Origin: Muscardinus avellanarius
Lineage: Eukaryota > Chordata > Mammalia > Rodentia > Gliridae
Length of the DNA stretch: 64,000 bases
Direction: 5' to 3'
NCBI GenBank assembly: GCA_963383645.1
Contig: OY726557.1
Span: 127,682,603 to 127,746,602 of the forward strand
Shown piece after piece: positions 35,353 through 48,864 of the stretch (within the stretch, counting starts at the first letter, position 1; every line of letters starts with the position of its first letter). The notes under the pieces are model-generated. The model was not told the DNA's origin, made no database searches, and saw only the letters and a list, made by a program, of their open reading frames with translations. The position numbers were made by a program, and so were the translations under genes.

Positions 35353-37654
35353 GACAGGTACTTTTAAAAAACAAAGAAATTTAAAAACCATCAGCAGCAA
35401 AAGATGTTAAGCATCGAAGGTATCTTATTCTAGGTATCTGAGAAAGCAGATCCTGAAAAAGAATATATTGGAAAGTGATCTCAAGGAGCAGGCACGGAAC
35501 CGAGAGTGTGAAGCATGGCAGGAGGGAAAGTCACGGGAGGGCGCGTCTTGGTCTTGGTCTCTGTCAGGCGGGGCTCACTGGTGTCTCCTGGAGAGCCATC
35601 GCAGGTGGGGCTCATGTCTGGCTGGCCTAGAAACCAAAGCTGGCAACTTTGTTCATCCACTCCCATCTTTCAGGGTTTGGGGTGGTGTCTCTGGTGTTAC
35701 TCCCCAGCACTTCTGGTCTGTGCTTGGGCTAGGACAAGCTGGCTGCTCTGAGGATCATAGTGGACCCTGGACAGGAGAGAGGGGGACTGAGCAGAGGGAG
35801 CAGGAGTGGGCTAGAGAGCTTCCTTGGAACTAACTCCTACAGCTGGAGGAAGGAGACCCAGAGAAGCCAAAGTTTGTTTCAAGAGGTTTGTGATCAAGAA
35901 GGGCAATGACTGCTTAATGATTCTGTACTTACTGCATGGGAGTGCAGAGAGGGAAAGCAAGCAGCTTAGCTGGACCCCAGCTTCCCTAGGAAGGGAGACA
36001 CGTGACTTAGGGAGATGAAACCATTAAGAATGTCCGGCTGGTGATCTCAGTTCCTTTTACTCTCATCTTTTTTTTCTTTTTCTTTTCTTTTCTTTTTTTT
36101 TTTTTAGCAGCAGAAGACACTAGACACTAAGAAAAAGGATTAAAAAGCAAAATATGAAACAAAGTGCACAGTATTTATGGAAACACTTCCATTTATAGTT
36201 GAAAGTAGTGGGGGAGGGATTTACATCATATATGAGCGATACCTAGCTTGGATACTTAGCTGACTGAAAGCAGAGAAGTTTCTCAGCTGTTTTCCTTAGC
36301 TGCTACCCTAAGACATCCTCCACATCTTGTTCAGTGCTGTGTCCCCAATACCTACAAGTGAGTCTGGCACATAGAAGGTACTCGATATCATTTAGTAAGT
36401 GATTATGCAATGAATTTACTGAGACACCATTGTTACATGACAACATTAAAATATATCTTGAAGACATAGGTAATTTTTAATATCATAATAAGTATCCAGT
36501 CATGAAAATATTGATCTTTGTAGGCTACACCCAGAGTATGGATTTTAGTTTTAAATTTTAACAAATAATTATAGAAATTGATTTTTATTCTAGCTCTAAA
36601 ATTCTTAAATCTAAAGTAAAGCAGGAAAATATCATGTGGTCACAATATAATAAAACATAACTTAATAACCGAACCTTAACAAACAAACAGAAATAAAATC
36701 CAGCAATTTGGTAATTTAAAACAGTCTTTTAAAAATCTATTAGGACAAAAAATCAAAGCTACAATGATAGGCTATTTAGAAAATAATAGAAATTTAAAAA
36801 CATTACTTATTATCATAGTGTGAGGAAGCCAAAAGTTATTCTGAGGCAATAATCTTAAATGTTTTCATTATTAAAATAATAATAAAATAAAAGGAAAATA
36901 GCAATCAACTGAATAAGTTAGAAAATCAACCACAGAATAGACATAAGGAAACAGAAGAGATCATGTAATAAGTACAAACAGATTTTTAATGAATCCAGAA
37001 ACAAAAGAATGTAACTTTTCAGTAAATCCTAGGGCTGCTTCTTTAAACACAATACAGCAATACAAATGCAAAAGGAAGAAGGCAAATCCAATCAAGACCA
37101 AAGAAAGGAAACAAAAATACTTTTAAATGAGGATATAATTGCAGATAATTTTAAGTAAAAAAATATGACTTACACATTATGTTAAGTAATTTTAAAACTA
37201 CATTTAATAGGTAACTTTACAGGGGCAAAAATCAAGGCACAAAATTGAGTTAAGTAAAAGAAAATTTGAATTGACCAATAATAAAAATAAAAGATCAAAA
37301 AATCCTCAATAATGGATCTATGATAAAATAATTTTACTATTAGAATTTCAAAGAGCAGATCATTACCATATACACAAAATTTTCTAAAGCATTGAAAAAA
37401 AAAGACAGCTATCTACTTTATTGTTTTAAGCTTGAATCCCACAAAAAGTACCTGTACAAGAAAGTTTCTGCCTAAAGGGGGGGGGGGTTCATTGCATATT
37501 GATGCACTGATGCAAAACTCTTAACCTATTAGAAAATCAAATTCAGTGTCATCTTCAAATAATGATCCACCATGACCAAGTAACTTGTCCTAAGATAAAA
37601 AGCTGGTTTATTGTCAGGGGGCATATAATTATATCATACCATACCACTAGGCCC

Positions 37655-37658
<4 letters not shown>
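35353..37658. other. Unrecognised sequence, GC-rich patch then very AT-rich
   Basis: 35.45-35.85 kb is GC-richer and carries overlapping open frames on both strands, none with a motif I recognise. 36.4-37.4 kb is very AT-rich with no signal. A pyrimidine-rich run lies at 36066-36105 and an 11-base G run at 37477-37487. Confidence 0.45.

Positions 37659-37711
<53 letters not shown>
37659..37711. repeat. (CT)n microsatellite, ~53 bp
   Basis: An uninterrupted CT run. On the minus strand it gives the Arg-Glu repeat seen in one frame. Confidence 0.97.
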
Positions 37712-37714
<3 letters not shown>

Positions 37715-38246
37715 TGAAAAGTTGCTATAAGATGCTTAATAATAATCAATATGCTTTCTAATTTCTCTCTCTGAGAAAAGCACAAACACATTGCAGAAAC
37801 TGGGCTTAAAAGATTAAGCCTTCAATTGTGAAAGGGTGTCTATTGGAAATCAACAGCTAATACACTTAATGGTGAAACACTAGAGGCAATCTCATTAAAA
37901 AAAAAAATAAAAACAACTCACGGCTACTGCCTTTACTACTTAACCCTATTTTTTTATCATTAGAAAATAAGATAGCAAGTGGCAGGAACAGGGGCAAAGA
38001 CAGGAGACAAAGACAGTAATATCAATAGACCTGGCAGAAGAAGAATTTTTAACTATATTCAGGTCATGGTATAAGTAAATTACATTCCGGGGTATGGGGA
38101 AAATAGAAACAATTGAGGAGCTGACTGTGATGTCCTTTGGGGAGTAGAGTTGTGCTAGAGGCTGACTGAGATATGTAAGTGCTGTCCTGGTACATAATAT
38201 GGAGATCAGGTGAATTTCAAAGTGCAAACTAGAAATACTGAAAATA

Positions 38247-38440
38247 ATTGGACGTGATGGTGCACACTTGTAATCCCAGCATTTGGGAGGCTGAGACAGG
38301 AGGATCACAGTTTGAGAACAGCCTCAGTTCCTACTTGGTGAGGTCCTTTGCAACTCAGTGAGACCCTGTTTCAAAATAGAGAATAAAAAATAGGGTATAG
38401 ATCGGAGGTAGAATGCCCCTGGGTTCCATTCCCAGTAACA
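38247..38440 (+). mobile_element. B1-dID type SINE, long form, tail replaced by (CA)n
   Basis: The B1 half begins TTGGACGTGATGGTGCACAC, has the long-form duplication, and is followed by the ID half ending TTCCATTCCCAGTAACAC. The poly(A) tail has turned into a CA microsatellite. Confidence 0.88.
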
Positions 38441-38450
38441 CACACACACA

Positions 38451-38503
<53 letters not shown>
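38437..38503. repeat. (CA)n microsatellite at SINE 3' end
   Basis: About 67 bp of CA with one TA interruption, directly continuing the SINE terminus. Confidence 0.96.
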
Positions 38504-38514
<11 letters not shown>

Positions 38515-38657
38515 TTCCTGGAAATTTAAAAAATTTATCAGTGATCTGAATACTTAACAGAAAACAATTTAAAAAGACAATTTTGAGGTTTTTGTTCAAT
38601 AAATTTAGCTACATTGAACTTAAGTTATAATTAATTTTATTTTTAAAATATAAGATT

Positions 38658-38740
38658 ATCAGTACTTGGGAGGCTGAGATAGGAGGATCACAGGTTTAAA
38701 GCCTCTACAACTGAGTGAGACCTTCAGCTAAACAAAAATG
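38658..38740 (+). mobile_element. B1 half fragment of a SINE
   Basis: TCAGTACTTGGGAGGCTGAG, then AGGAGGATCACAGGTTTAAA and GAGTGAGACCTTCAGC, match the middle of the B1 half. The 5' end, linker and ID half are missing. Confidence 0.65.
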
Positions 38741-38884
38741 CTTTAGGATTAGTACATATTTTTATTTGTGGCTATTGTTTTAGAAAATCAATTATTTTGA
38801 CATATTTAATAATAATAATGTATAACATGTAAAATATGCAAACATATAATATTATGTAAAAGATAACATTCTGGCTATCTTTTT

Positions 38885-39205
38885 GTATACTTTGCAAGGG
38901 TGGGCTAGGAGTCGTAGGGTTTGCAGCGGCAGCAGCTGCTTGCAAACCAGGTTGTACGAGGTTAAGGCAGTGCAAGAGAAGGGGCAGGTTTGGGAGCTGG
39001 TGGGCAAATTGTGTGGTTTCTGCTGAACCTCAGCTTTTCCCTCTCTCAGTGGGGATAGTTACCTTTGATGGAAAGAATGAAGATTCACTCCTGGACACCA
39101 CCTGAGATAGTGCCTGGTACCCTGCGCCAGGAACGCTGCTGTCTCTGTGGCTCAACTGGAAGACCCTAGTGTCCGATCAAAGGGCTGATGCCACCATCTT
39201 GATCA
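38885..39205 (-). mobile_element. Possible L1 5'-UTR-like fragment (tentative)
   Basis: On the minus strand it starts GTGATCAAGATGGTGGCATC, like the first bases of L1 promoters, and continues as GC-richer sequence for ~320 bases. No ORF1 follows. The assignment rests on the CAAGATGG start and base composition only. Confidence 0.27.
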
Positions 39206-39446
39206 CTATCAAAAACAAATAAGTAAAAGCTAAAGCAAATACAAACTTAACAAGTTGGAAAATAGCATAGAATGAAGTTTAAAAGATATGTGTATACACA
39301 TAGAAGTACATTCATATTTTAGGTCTATAATATAGATCAACATTTATATATCTCTATGTGTTTGTATGATATGTATATCCTATCCTATATAGATATATAT
39401 ATGTAAGATATTTGTATCTACCTATGTATGCATATATAGAACATTG

Positions 39447-40053
39447 TTGTATGGCTTGGTCCTTCTGAAACTCATGTTGAAATATTTTTATACTTTTATC
39501 GGTGCATTATAATCCCACATCTTAATGCTACTCATAGTGGGCTTCCCTCCCAGACCCCTGACCCCACACAGGATGTTGGGATTGACGTTGGTATTCTCAC
39601 ATGTCTACATTAGTATCAAGGGAAGTGATTCCTTTGCTGATCCTCCCTGTCCCACCCCCTGCCCCTGGAAAGCCTCCCTCCTTCCGCTGGAGGTGTCTGG
39701 AGGTGGGTGTCTGGAGGTAGGGGGGCCTAGGTGGGGCTTCTAAGAGGTGACTATGTGACTGAAAGGGACTTGTTGGAGGGAATGAGTTCTCCTTCTTGTG
39801 GAACTAAATTAGCTCCTGTGAGAGAGGGTTGTTATGAAGCAAAACTTCCCTTGTGTCCTATCCCTTGTGTGTGCACCTGCTTGCCCTTTTGTCTTCTGCC
39901 ATGAGTTATAGCAATACGTTGCCCCCATCAGATACAGCTGTCTGACTTTGGGCTTTTCAGTTTCTAGAACCATGAGCCAAAATAAACCTCTTACCAGCAT
40001 AAATCACTGAGTCTCAGGTGTTCTTTTATATCAACAGAAAGTGGACTAAAATA
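39447..40053 (+). mobile_element. MaLR-like (MST/THE1-type) LTR with internal insert
   Basis: The left part, TGGCTTGGTCCTTCTGAAAC, and the right end, ACCATGAGCCAAAATAAACC with GTCTCAGGTGTTCTTTTATA and CAACAGAAAGTGGACTAAAA, match the order of an MST-type LTR. A block of roughly 230 bases between about 39486 and 39735 does not fit and looks inserted. Its left edge (TATCGGTGCATTATAATCCC) resembles the complement of the L1 3' terminus. Confidence 0.55.
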
Positions 40054-41005
40054 ATCTTTAAAAAAATCTTTAAAAAAAAAACAAGAGCTGTGTGAAAGCA
40101 GAATGAGGGAAAATTGGCCTGACAATAGTCCATCAGGGATATAAAAGGGAATCTATATATTTGGATGACTTTGGTTGTAGAATGAGGCTGATGGTGTAAT
40201 GTGGCTATAAAAAGTTCAATGCCAAAAGTTTATTTGTGGATACCATGTAGAAGTAATTCCCACTGTACATTTGAGACAAGTTTTGGAGCTTTTTTTTATT
40301 ATACGTTCTAGGGAACAAAGAACAATTAGAGCTAAAGAATGAGAAAAGTTAAGGCATAAAAATAATATAAAAGGAACTTGAACCAAAGAAACATAGAAAA
40401 ACAAAGAACTAGAGAAAGAAACAAAGCTATATTTAAACATCTAAAATATTTTCAATATTTTCATGTGAAAGAGGAAATAGATGTTCTTTCTCTTCAGTAG
40501 AAAGACCGACTATATCCAGTGAATGAAAGTTGAAAAAGGACATGTTTTTCCCATTTAAGAGATTGGAGAATGGTGGTAAGGAATTGGCATTTCACTGGTT
40601 GAGTTTGTAATATGTACAAGATATTGTCCTATTTATATACTCATATACACCTTAATTTCCAGTAGTTTATGATCTCCAAATATACTATTGTCATTCTGTT
40701 AAAACTCACAACATATTTTGTCAGGAATTCCACAGAAGATGGGATTTTATCTTTACTCTGAGCTCCTCAAATACCAAGAGTTTATAATTTGTTAGCTAGC
40801 AGTAACAGGGAGTGATGCTGGGAACAGGGTATAATCTCTCTCTGTGACCATAATCATAGAAAATAAGGTAGAATGAAAGATATACCCTTCATAGCAAGTA
40901 AAAATGTTGCTCCCTATTATAATTATATAAATCACATTTTTATCTTTTTGTATTTTAAGAAAGTATCACATGTTTAGTGCTTTATACTTAACAGGAGCTC
41001 CCATC
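40054..41005. other. Unrecognised AT-rich sequence
   Basis: No repeat or coding signature is recognised. Confidence 0.4.
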
Positions 41006-41026
41006 AAATTGAATATTCTTTTTTTG

Positions 41027-41227
41027 TATGTGGTACTGGGGATGGAACCCAGGGGCTCTCTACCTCCGGGCTATACTTCCAGAGCTATTTTATATTTTAT
41101 TTGGAAACAGGGTCTCACTAAGTTGCTGAGAACCTCACTAAGTAGCTGAGGCTGGCTTCAAACCTGCATGATCCTCCCGTCTTAGCCTCCAAAGTGCTGG
41201 GATTACAAGCATGTGCTACTATGCCAG
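41027..41227 (-). mobile_element. B1-dID type SINE, long form, clear TSD
   Basis: The complement of the ID half (GGTACTGGGGATGGAACCC) is followed by that of the long-form B1 half ending GCATGTGCTACTATGCC. AAATTGAATATTCTTTTTTTG at its left edge (41006-41026) and AAATTGAATATCCTTTTTG at its right edge (41230-41248) form the TSD. Confidence 0.9.
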
Positions 41228-41248
41228 AAAAATTGAATATCCTTTTTG

Positions 41249-44200
41249 TGAGGCAGATTACTGCAGTCAGCTGCCTGAGGTTGGGTGTAGTCTTGAGATA
41301 GGCAACCAAGATTTGGAGCTTATTCTGTTCATTCAGAATACCTGATCTGTGGTCTCAAATGTCTAGACAATGAGGTATTCTTGAATTTATGTTCTGCTTT
41401 ATCTACATGTAATGTGCAAAAATCAATTAAAAAATTACACTGGGCAACTGCCCTTTTGTCTTCTAGGAGGAAAGGGATGGCATACTTTCCTAAGAGTCAC
41501 ATTTTATTTAGCAAAATATCGTGATCAGCACTCCATTTTCAAGAAAACAAAATGAAGAGACAGTTAAACTGTTTTTAATGAAATGCAACATTTATTTGAG
41601 GGAGCAGAAAGGTAAGGATAGGGGAAGACTGGTAAGAAAAAAACGATATGGGACTCAGCAATTTATCAGAAGCTCAAGTACATATGGCAAATGTTCCATA
41701 AGGAACTTAGGCACTCCACAAGAATTTTTTTTGACGATTGGGAAGGCTGAAGGAATTTTTGGAACACATATGCCTAATACAATTAATTTAAAAATTACTC
41801 TTTATTTTGCAGCAGCCCAAAACTATTTGCCACCCCGAACTGCTTTGTGAGCACAGGTTTAGGAAATAAAGGGATAAGGGGCTGTGTTGATACATGAATT
41901 ATCACTGGGAAAAAAACAGAGAATAGTCATGGGAGAGGATATGTAAGTTCAATGGGAAGAGTTAATTAAAAAATGCAGATAATCATGAGGAGGTACATTT
42001 CAGATGTGCTCCAAAGTCTTGGAGAGGATATTGGGCTTCTTATTAAAGATGAGAGCACTGGCTGAAGTTAATTTTATGTAAGTCTCAAAGGACAGGATGA
42101 ACTCAGCTGACATCTCAATTGAATATATAATTGCCTCAATTCTCTTCCTCGTGGTGCTTCTGTAGAAACATCTTGCAAGTCAAACTTGTGGGACAATTAT
42201 AAACATATCATCGTTATTCTCATGGCTCAGGCATTTTTATTTTAGTTTTCACGGAAAATCTCAAATCCACCATTTAATGTTAAAAACAGAAATGATAATA
42301 TGCCTATTAGATGTGTTTTTCCATCCAGAGCAACTCACTGGATATGACCCTTATGCACCACATGAGATTATTTAAGACTTGTTTCATAAATTGGAAAGAC
42401 CTGAATTTCTAATGGGGCACCATTAGCAAAGAATAGAATGATTCACAACTCACTATCACAAAGAACCCAAGCAAGATGCATGCTACTACCCTAAAGATCT
42501 CCTTCAGGTTGTGTGTTGGTAGTAAAAACAATTTCTAAATGAAAACCAGGTAAAATCCACTAGGTAAGTGGCCTCAGACTCTCCCATGGGCCAGGCCCTC
42601 TGATTCCTTCCTGTTACTGTCTGGAAATCTGACTTCAACAGCCAGGCTATATATTGGTAATTTGCTTCCTGTATTTTCTTTATTGATCTAGTACAACAGC
42701 ATAGAAACATGTCTCCAAATTACAGGAAGGGTGGAATTGACACCCTAACTGGCTTTGAGTGGTTCCTGCTTTACTAGACACAGAACTGTTTTTCTCCCTC
42801 AAGTTATTTGAATGTGAGCCGAGGTGTGAACAAGGCAGGAGTGAGAATCAATAATTAAGCCTGTTCTCTTTATACCCACTATGCTGGGAAATCCATTTCT
42901 TTTTCTCAGCCTGATTATTATTTAGCATTTATCCAATACCCTCAAGCCAGATCTCTACAGCACTGGAATAAACACTGCAGTAAAATGAAACAAAAACACA
43001 GATCTGAACAACCCACTTATCCTGCTCCACGAAGGTACTTTATGGTCTCCGAGCTGTCAAGTCCTGGAGGAGAAGGTTAGCATAGCATCAGAGGTGCCAT
43101 TTTTCTTACCTATTTTCTTGGATGTAAAATGTCATGCATAACTACTGAAAAAAAAAAAAACAGAAGCAAGAGCCTCCACAGAAATGTCTATTCCAATATT
43201 TGCGGTTGACCTTGCACACTCATAACCTCCCTACCCCCAGTGGTGAGTATTTCTGCCTCCAATGGACAAGACAGAACATCATAGTAAACAGAAATCCCTG
43301 CCACACACTCTTACACACAGCCTTCTGTATAGCATTCTGTATCTCGAGAACATTCCATAAATGTTGCTGATAGGCTTCCCAAGGATTACAGGATGGTGTG
43401 GAAATGTTCCTTAAAATGCAAAAGTAAAATCAATGCCTGAGAAAGAAGTGGCATTTATTTATTCTCTCGTGGCTGGCCAAAGAGATGCACTGGGAGCTCT
43501 AGTCTGAGTTTGCTGGTCCCAGGGCGATTGCCTTAATACAGTTGGGAGAAGTTAGTTATAGCTGGAGACAAGCCCTGCATACTCCACTTCTCTTTCCGTT
43601 ATTTCTCCCAAGAGGCTGCAAATTATCAGAAAAATAGAGACTCTTCCAGTGACTTCTTGTGCCTTGAAGTGGTACAGCTACAGCTCTGGGTATCTACTTA
43701 ATGACTCTGTACTGTTGCCAAACCATAGACAGATATTTTATCCCAAGAAGAAATGGGGCAATTCTTTATGTAATTCAGCTGTCAGTGGAGGTCATGTTAT
43801 CCTTTAGAGACCGAGTAATGTTTTTTGTAAAGCTTTTCACACTTGATGTTTAAATTGCCTAAAACCTCCCCATTTTGGTTTTGCTTTCTTGTCCTTTATT
43901 CTGTCTTCATCTTCCTGAAACTTGGTTTCCATTGACACCAACCTACGTAAGCCAAGTCACCAGCATTCTGCAGAGCTGGGCAGTTTTTCCCCGCAGCTCA
44001 CTGCTGAACTTACCTGATTCACCTTACCTCTTTGCCCATTACTCATCCTGTGCCCTGGGCTCCTTCTCCTTCTAAGCCCCCCTCCCATGTGATTGTGTTG
44101 ATTATTCACAGCGCCATTGTCTTCTCATTTGTCCATTTAATTGATGCTCTCATCTGTTTTCACTTCATTTATTTTTATTTTACTTTAGCCCAAAACACTT

Positions 44201-44934
44201 TGTCCTTCTTTCTTTCACAACAGTTTTGAGTTTCTTACTGGCATGTACATCAATCTAAACCATGCATCAAACGCACCCCATTCCAACCAAGCTCCTCATA
44301 TTTTCCAAACCCAGAGAGCAGCTGGTGATGCTGCACACCTCCCTTGCTCAGCCTCGGTAAGCTGAAAATATCTTAGGTCCTTCCTCTTCTCATCAAGCAA
44401 GAAATAGGCAGGCAGAAAGCCTGGCAACCTCACCTCAGCTATGTACTCTCCAGACTTTCCCTTCCCATGTGCTCCCAAGACACTTGCCTAATTGGGGTCT
44501 ATTCAGTTTCATCTGAACTATTTAAAGAGCTTTCCAACTGGTTTCTTTGTGTTGAGTCCTTCAGTCTCTTATAAGTTGTCCTTCACACTGTCACAAAATT
44601 CGCTTGGAAAATTGTGTTCTGAGCATGTTGTTTGCCTGTTCCAAGCCTTTGCTGTCTCCCAACTACCTTCACAGGAAAAACAAAACTCCACATTGTCTGT
44701 CATTCACATCAGACCTTCAGTGATAGCTCTCACCCCATTCTTTCCCTGAAGCTATCTTAGACTATTTAATTCTTTCCAAACATATTCTGATTTTTTGGAC
44801 TTCTGTGTCTGCCTGAAATTCCTTGCCCTTTTCCCTAATTGTTATTCAGCTAGATAACAACCTTCCTAATAAGGCCCTAGATCTTTATATTGTGGATTTT
44901 ATATTTCTTCCTATAAAAACCTACAAAATCTTGA
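41249..44934. other. Long stretch without recognised repeats or genes
   Basis: This is the longest block in the window without an obvious transposon. Open frames at 41521-41850 (+, 109 codons), 43875-44075 and 44492-44749 have no family signature or coding-like neighbours. It may hold host intron or intergenic DNA. Confidence 0.5.
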
Positions 44935-45270
44935 TATTATATCAAAACTAGTCTTATACTTTGAATCTGGAGTATCCTCAAAGGCTCATGTGTTGGAGGC
45001 TTAGTCCCCACTGGTGGTGCAGCTGGGAAGTTCAGGAAACTTTGGGAGATAGGGCCTGGATGAAGAAGTTGGTCACTGCCAGCCATGAGGTGAACAACCA
45101 CCTCTTTCATATGCTGCCACCACCATAATATTCTGCATTGCTTCAGATCCAAAGCAATGGAGCCAGCCCACCATGGACTGACACCTCTATAACCATGAGC
45201 CCAAATAAATATTTTCTCCTTCATGACTTTCTCAGGCACTTTGTCACAGTGATTAAAAAGCCAACACAAC
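44935..45270 (+). mobile_element. Ancient LTR-like interspersed repeat (tentative)
   Basis: The words GAATCTGGAGTATCCTC, AAAGGCTCATGTGTTGGAGG, CCATGGACTGACACCTCTA, GAGCCCAAATAAATATTTTC and CACTTTGTCACAGTGATTAA follow the order of a common mammalian LTR-like repeat ending in a polyadenylation-type AATAAA context. The family name cannot be fixed by eye. Confidence 0.5.
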
Positions 45271-46069
45271 CTGCTTTATAAATTATTTTATAAATTATAA
45301 ATTATTAATTATTTTTATTTCACGTGGCCCTTTAGGATTTACAAAATTTGCCTCTCCTGTTTCATGAGCTCTAATCCTCTCACTTTTTTCCATCTCTTTG
45401 AGAGTCAAAGATCTTGGATTATTTGCAATTGTATTCACTAAAGTTTCTAATACCCTACTAGTATGCAATAAATCACTGTGTGTTGGCAGAAGTCTTAAGT
45501 CTTTGCTTCCTACCAAGCCTGATATTTCTTTTCATAGTTCTATGTTGCAATTATTTTTCACTTCCAAGCAATTCTTTCTATTGTTACTCATGCCCCAGAA
45601 TATAAAATACATATGACTTCTGTGAGCCAAATATACGTACACTTTGCAAGTCGACTATAAGCCTGGAACTTTTTTGTGTATGATGTACACAGGGATTAAA
45701 AACATTCACAGTAATTACAGATATGGGAGAAAAAAATTTTAAATGCATTCACTATAAAAGCAATAGTAATTATAATCATTTAAATGGACGGCATACCGTG
45801 AAAACCAATAGTAATGATCCATAACAGTAATGAATGTTAAATTAACTTTGTTATAAATTTTACTTGATATGATTCCCTTGATTGCAGTGTTAAATATTTA
45901 TATGTACTTAATTGTTTTAATTTTCACATGGTGGTTTATTCAAAATTTAAAAAGAAATACATGATGTTTTGCTTAGCATGATCCTCAGTGTTGTTAGTTT
46001 TACTAGAGATATAATCATTAAAAATATTGTAATGTCATTTAAATAATAGACATATTGTAAAATTAGCTG

Positions 46070-46240
46070 GGGAGGGAGAGAGCACTATGAATTTTAACAC
46101 ATGTATAGATTTCAGGAGCCATCTCCACAATCAGAATACAAAGCAAATCTATCAATGAAAAGAAATTCCTTAGGTTACCCTTGTGTAGTCAAATCCTCCC
46201 ACCCTTTGCCTTGAAAACCACATATCTATTTTAGACAGGA
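46070..46240 (-). mobile_element. Ancient L1 3' UTR fragment (tentative)
   Basis: ATTTTAACACATGTATAGAT, CATCTCCACAATCAGAATAC and TTACCCTTGTGTAGTCAAAT resemble the complement of old mammalian L1M 3' ends. Confidence 0.45.
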
Positions 46241-46250
46241 TAGTTTTATT

Positions 46251-46408
46251 TTTTTTTTGTACCAGATATTGAACCCAGAGGCATTCTACCTCCAAGATAC
46301 ACCCCCAATAATTTTTACTTTTCATTTTGAAACAGGAGCACACTAAGTTCCTGAGGCTAGCCTCAAACCTGTGATCCTCTTGTCTCAGACTCTCAAGTAC
46401 TGGCTTAT
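46251..46408 (-). mobile_element. B1-dID type SINE, truncated
   Basis: A poly(T) run and GTACCAGATATTGAACCC (complement of the ID half) are followed by part of the B1 half ending at CTCAAGTACTGGCTTATTC. The B1 5' end is missing. Confidence 0.75.
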
Positions 46409-47084
46409 TCATTGAGTATTTGACATTATCTCTATTTTTCCCAGTGGTTGAACAAGAGATCCAATATTCATATTTGCCTTTTAATACCCAACTTAAAATT
46501 AATATTTTACCACTTTAAATGGAAGGTAGGAATGTTGCCACCAGGTAGATCGTTTTATATTGTAGTGGTCGAGATAAATCGAAAATTTCATGTAAAAATT
46601 ATTATAACTTTTGTTTTTAATTATTCCATGTATATATAAATATGTTTTAATTTTAATTGACAAAGATTATATATTTATCATGTACAACATATTGTTTTAA
46701 AATATGCATACCATGTGGAATGGATATATGGAGCTAATTTAGGTATTCATTACATCACTTATCTTTTTTGTGATGAGAAAACTTAAAATCTATTCTCTTA
46801 GCAATTTTCAGGAATCTGGTACATTGTTGTTAACTAATCATCATGTCTGATATATCTCTTTAATTTATTGATCCTATCTACCTAAAATTTCGTGTTCTTT
46901 GACCAACATATCTCTATTCATTTTCGGTAAATATTGTCTTTCAGTCCAATATTATGGGTTAAACTTTTTTAGATTATGCATAGAAATAAGATCATATGAT
47001 AATTTTCTATTCCTGGATTGTTTGAGTTAACATTATATTCTCTAGGTTCATCAATGTGGCTGCAAATGACAAGATTTTGTTTTT

Positions 47085-47265
47085 TTGGTGGTTCCTAGAA
47101 GCCCTTCTACCTCCGGCTACACTCCCAGACCTATTTTTATATTTTTTTTATTTGGAAACAGGGTATCTTAAGCCAACGAGGCTGGTTTCAAACTATGTGA
47201 TCCTCCTGTCTCCGCCTCCCCAGCTCAGGGATTACAAGCGTGCACCACCACGCCCGGCTTAAGAT
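47085..47265 (-). mobile_element. B1-dID type SINE, variant ID end, nested in L1M
   Basis: GGTTCCTAGAAGCCCTTCTA (variant ID end, complement) leads to a B1 half ending CCACCACGCCCGGCTT with CpGs retained. Repeats of AAGATTTT on both sides belong to the interrupted L1. It is clearly younger than its host element. Confidence 0.9.
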
Positions 47266-48635
47266 TTTCTTCTTTTAAAGACTGAATAGTATTGCATTGT
47301 GTATATATAGTGCATTTTATTTATCCATTCATCTTTGATGGAGAGTTAGGTTGATTCTGTATCTTGACTATTGTGATATTTGCATATATCCCTTCCACTA
47401 TCTTTCAATACATACCTTGAAGGGGGATTGTTGGATTTTATGAATGTCCTTTTTTTAGGTTCTGGAGGCCCCTTCATGCTGTTTTCCATAATGGCTGTAC
47501 TAATTTGCGTTTTCATCAAGAGTGGAGAGTTTTCTTTTCTTCACATCCTCAACAACACTTCTGCCTTTTTATCAATAGCCATTCTAAGATATGAGATGAT
47601 ATCGGTTTTAATTTGCATTTGTGTGACGATTCATGATGTTGAGCCTTTTCTCAAATTCTTGTTTGCCATGAGTATGTATTTTTGGAAAAATGTCCATTAA
47701 AATTACTGTCCATACTTCATCAATTTTGTTTGTTTGTTTTGCTATTGAATAGTTTAAGTTCTTTATATATTTGATATTAACTCCTTATCCAATATATGGT
47801 TTATAAATATCTAATCCCACTTTATAGGTTGTCTCACACATGTGCACATACAGACATGTGTTGATTGTTTCCTTAGCTGTGCAGAAGCTTTTTAGTTCAA
47901 TATAATTCTATTTGTCTACTTTGTTTCCTGCACTTTGGGGTTCATATAAAAAAATCATTGTCCAGACCAATCGTTTGCAGTTTCCCCTGTATGTTTCCTT
48001 CTAGTAGCATGTAACATCAGGGATTACATTTAAGTTTTAAATTCATTTTGAGTTGATTTTTAAAATTTGATATGTAATAAATGTTTAATTTCATTCTCTT
48101 ATCTATGGATATCTAATTGTTTTAATACCATTTATTGAAGAGACTATCTTTTTCCCATTGTGTTTTCTTGACCCTGTTAATAAAAATCAATTGACTCTAA
48201 ATTACTATATTTATTTCTGAGTTCTCTTCTGTTCCACTAATCTTTGTGACTGTTTTTCATTCAATTGTTACATTATTTTGATTTCTATAGCTTTACATTA
48301 TATTTTAAGCCAGGTATTATTACATATTATATCTTTAACTCTTTTACTTTTGGCCAAGATTGCTTTGCTCGCCAAGATTTTTGTCATTCCATATGAAAGC
48401 TGGGGATCTTTTCCTGTGAAAACTGATCTTGCAATTGTCATAAGGATTACACTGAATTTGTAGATTAATTTGGGTAGTATAGATATTTTGATGGTATTAA
48501 TTATTTTAATACATGAACATGAGATATATTTGCTCATTTACCCATTTACTAGTGTTTTCTATTTCTTTCATCAATGTTTCATAATTTTTAAAGTTTAGGT
48601 ATTTCACCTCCTTGATTAAAGTTATCTCTAAGTTT

Positions 48636-48864
48636 TATTTATTTATTTATTTATTTATTATTGTATTGGGGATTACACCCAGGGGCATTCTACCTCTGAG
48701 CTACACCTCCAGTCCTATTTTTTATTCTTTATTTTGAAACAGTGTCTCACTAAGTTGTGGAGAGCCTTACTAAGTAGCTGAGCCAGGCCTCAGATCTGTG
48801 ATTCTCCTATCTCAGTCTTCAAATTACTGGGATTACAAGCATGCACTACCACACCTAGGTATCT
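48636..48864 (-). mobile_element. B1-dID type SINE, long form, nested in L1M
   Basis: A (TTTA)n run (48636-48660) is the complement of the tail, followed by the ID half complement (GTATTGGGGATTACACCC) and a long-form B1 half ending ACTACCACACCTAGG. TATCTCTAAG on the left and TATCTCTGAA on the right suggest the TSD. Confidence 0.88.

Noticed and set aside
35468..35833. 121-codon plus-strand frame and its antisense partner
   Set aside because: The GC-rich patch lacks stops on both strands, which produces overlapping frames. No family feature is visible.
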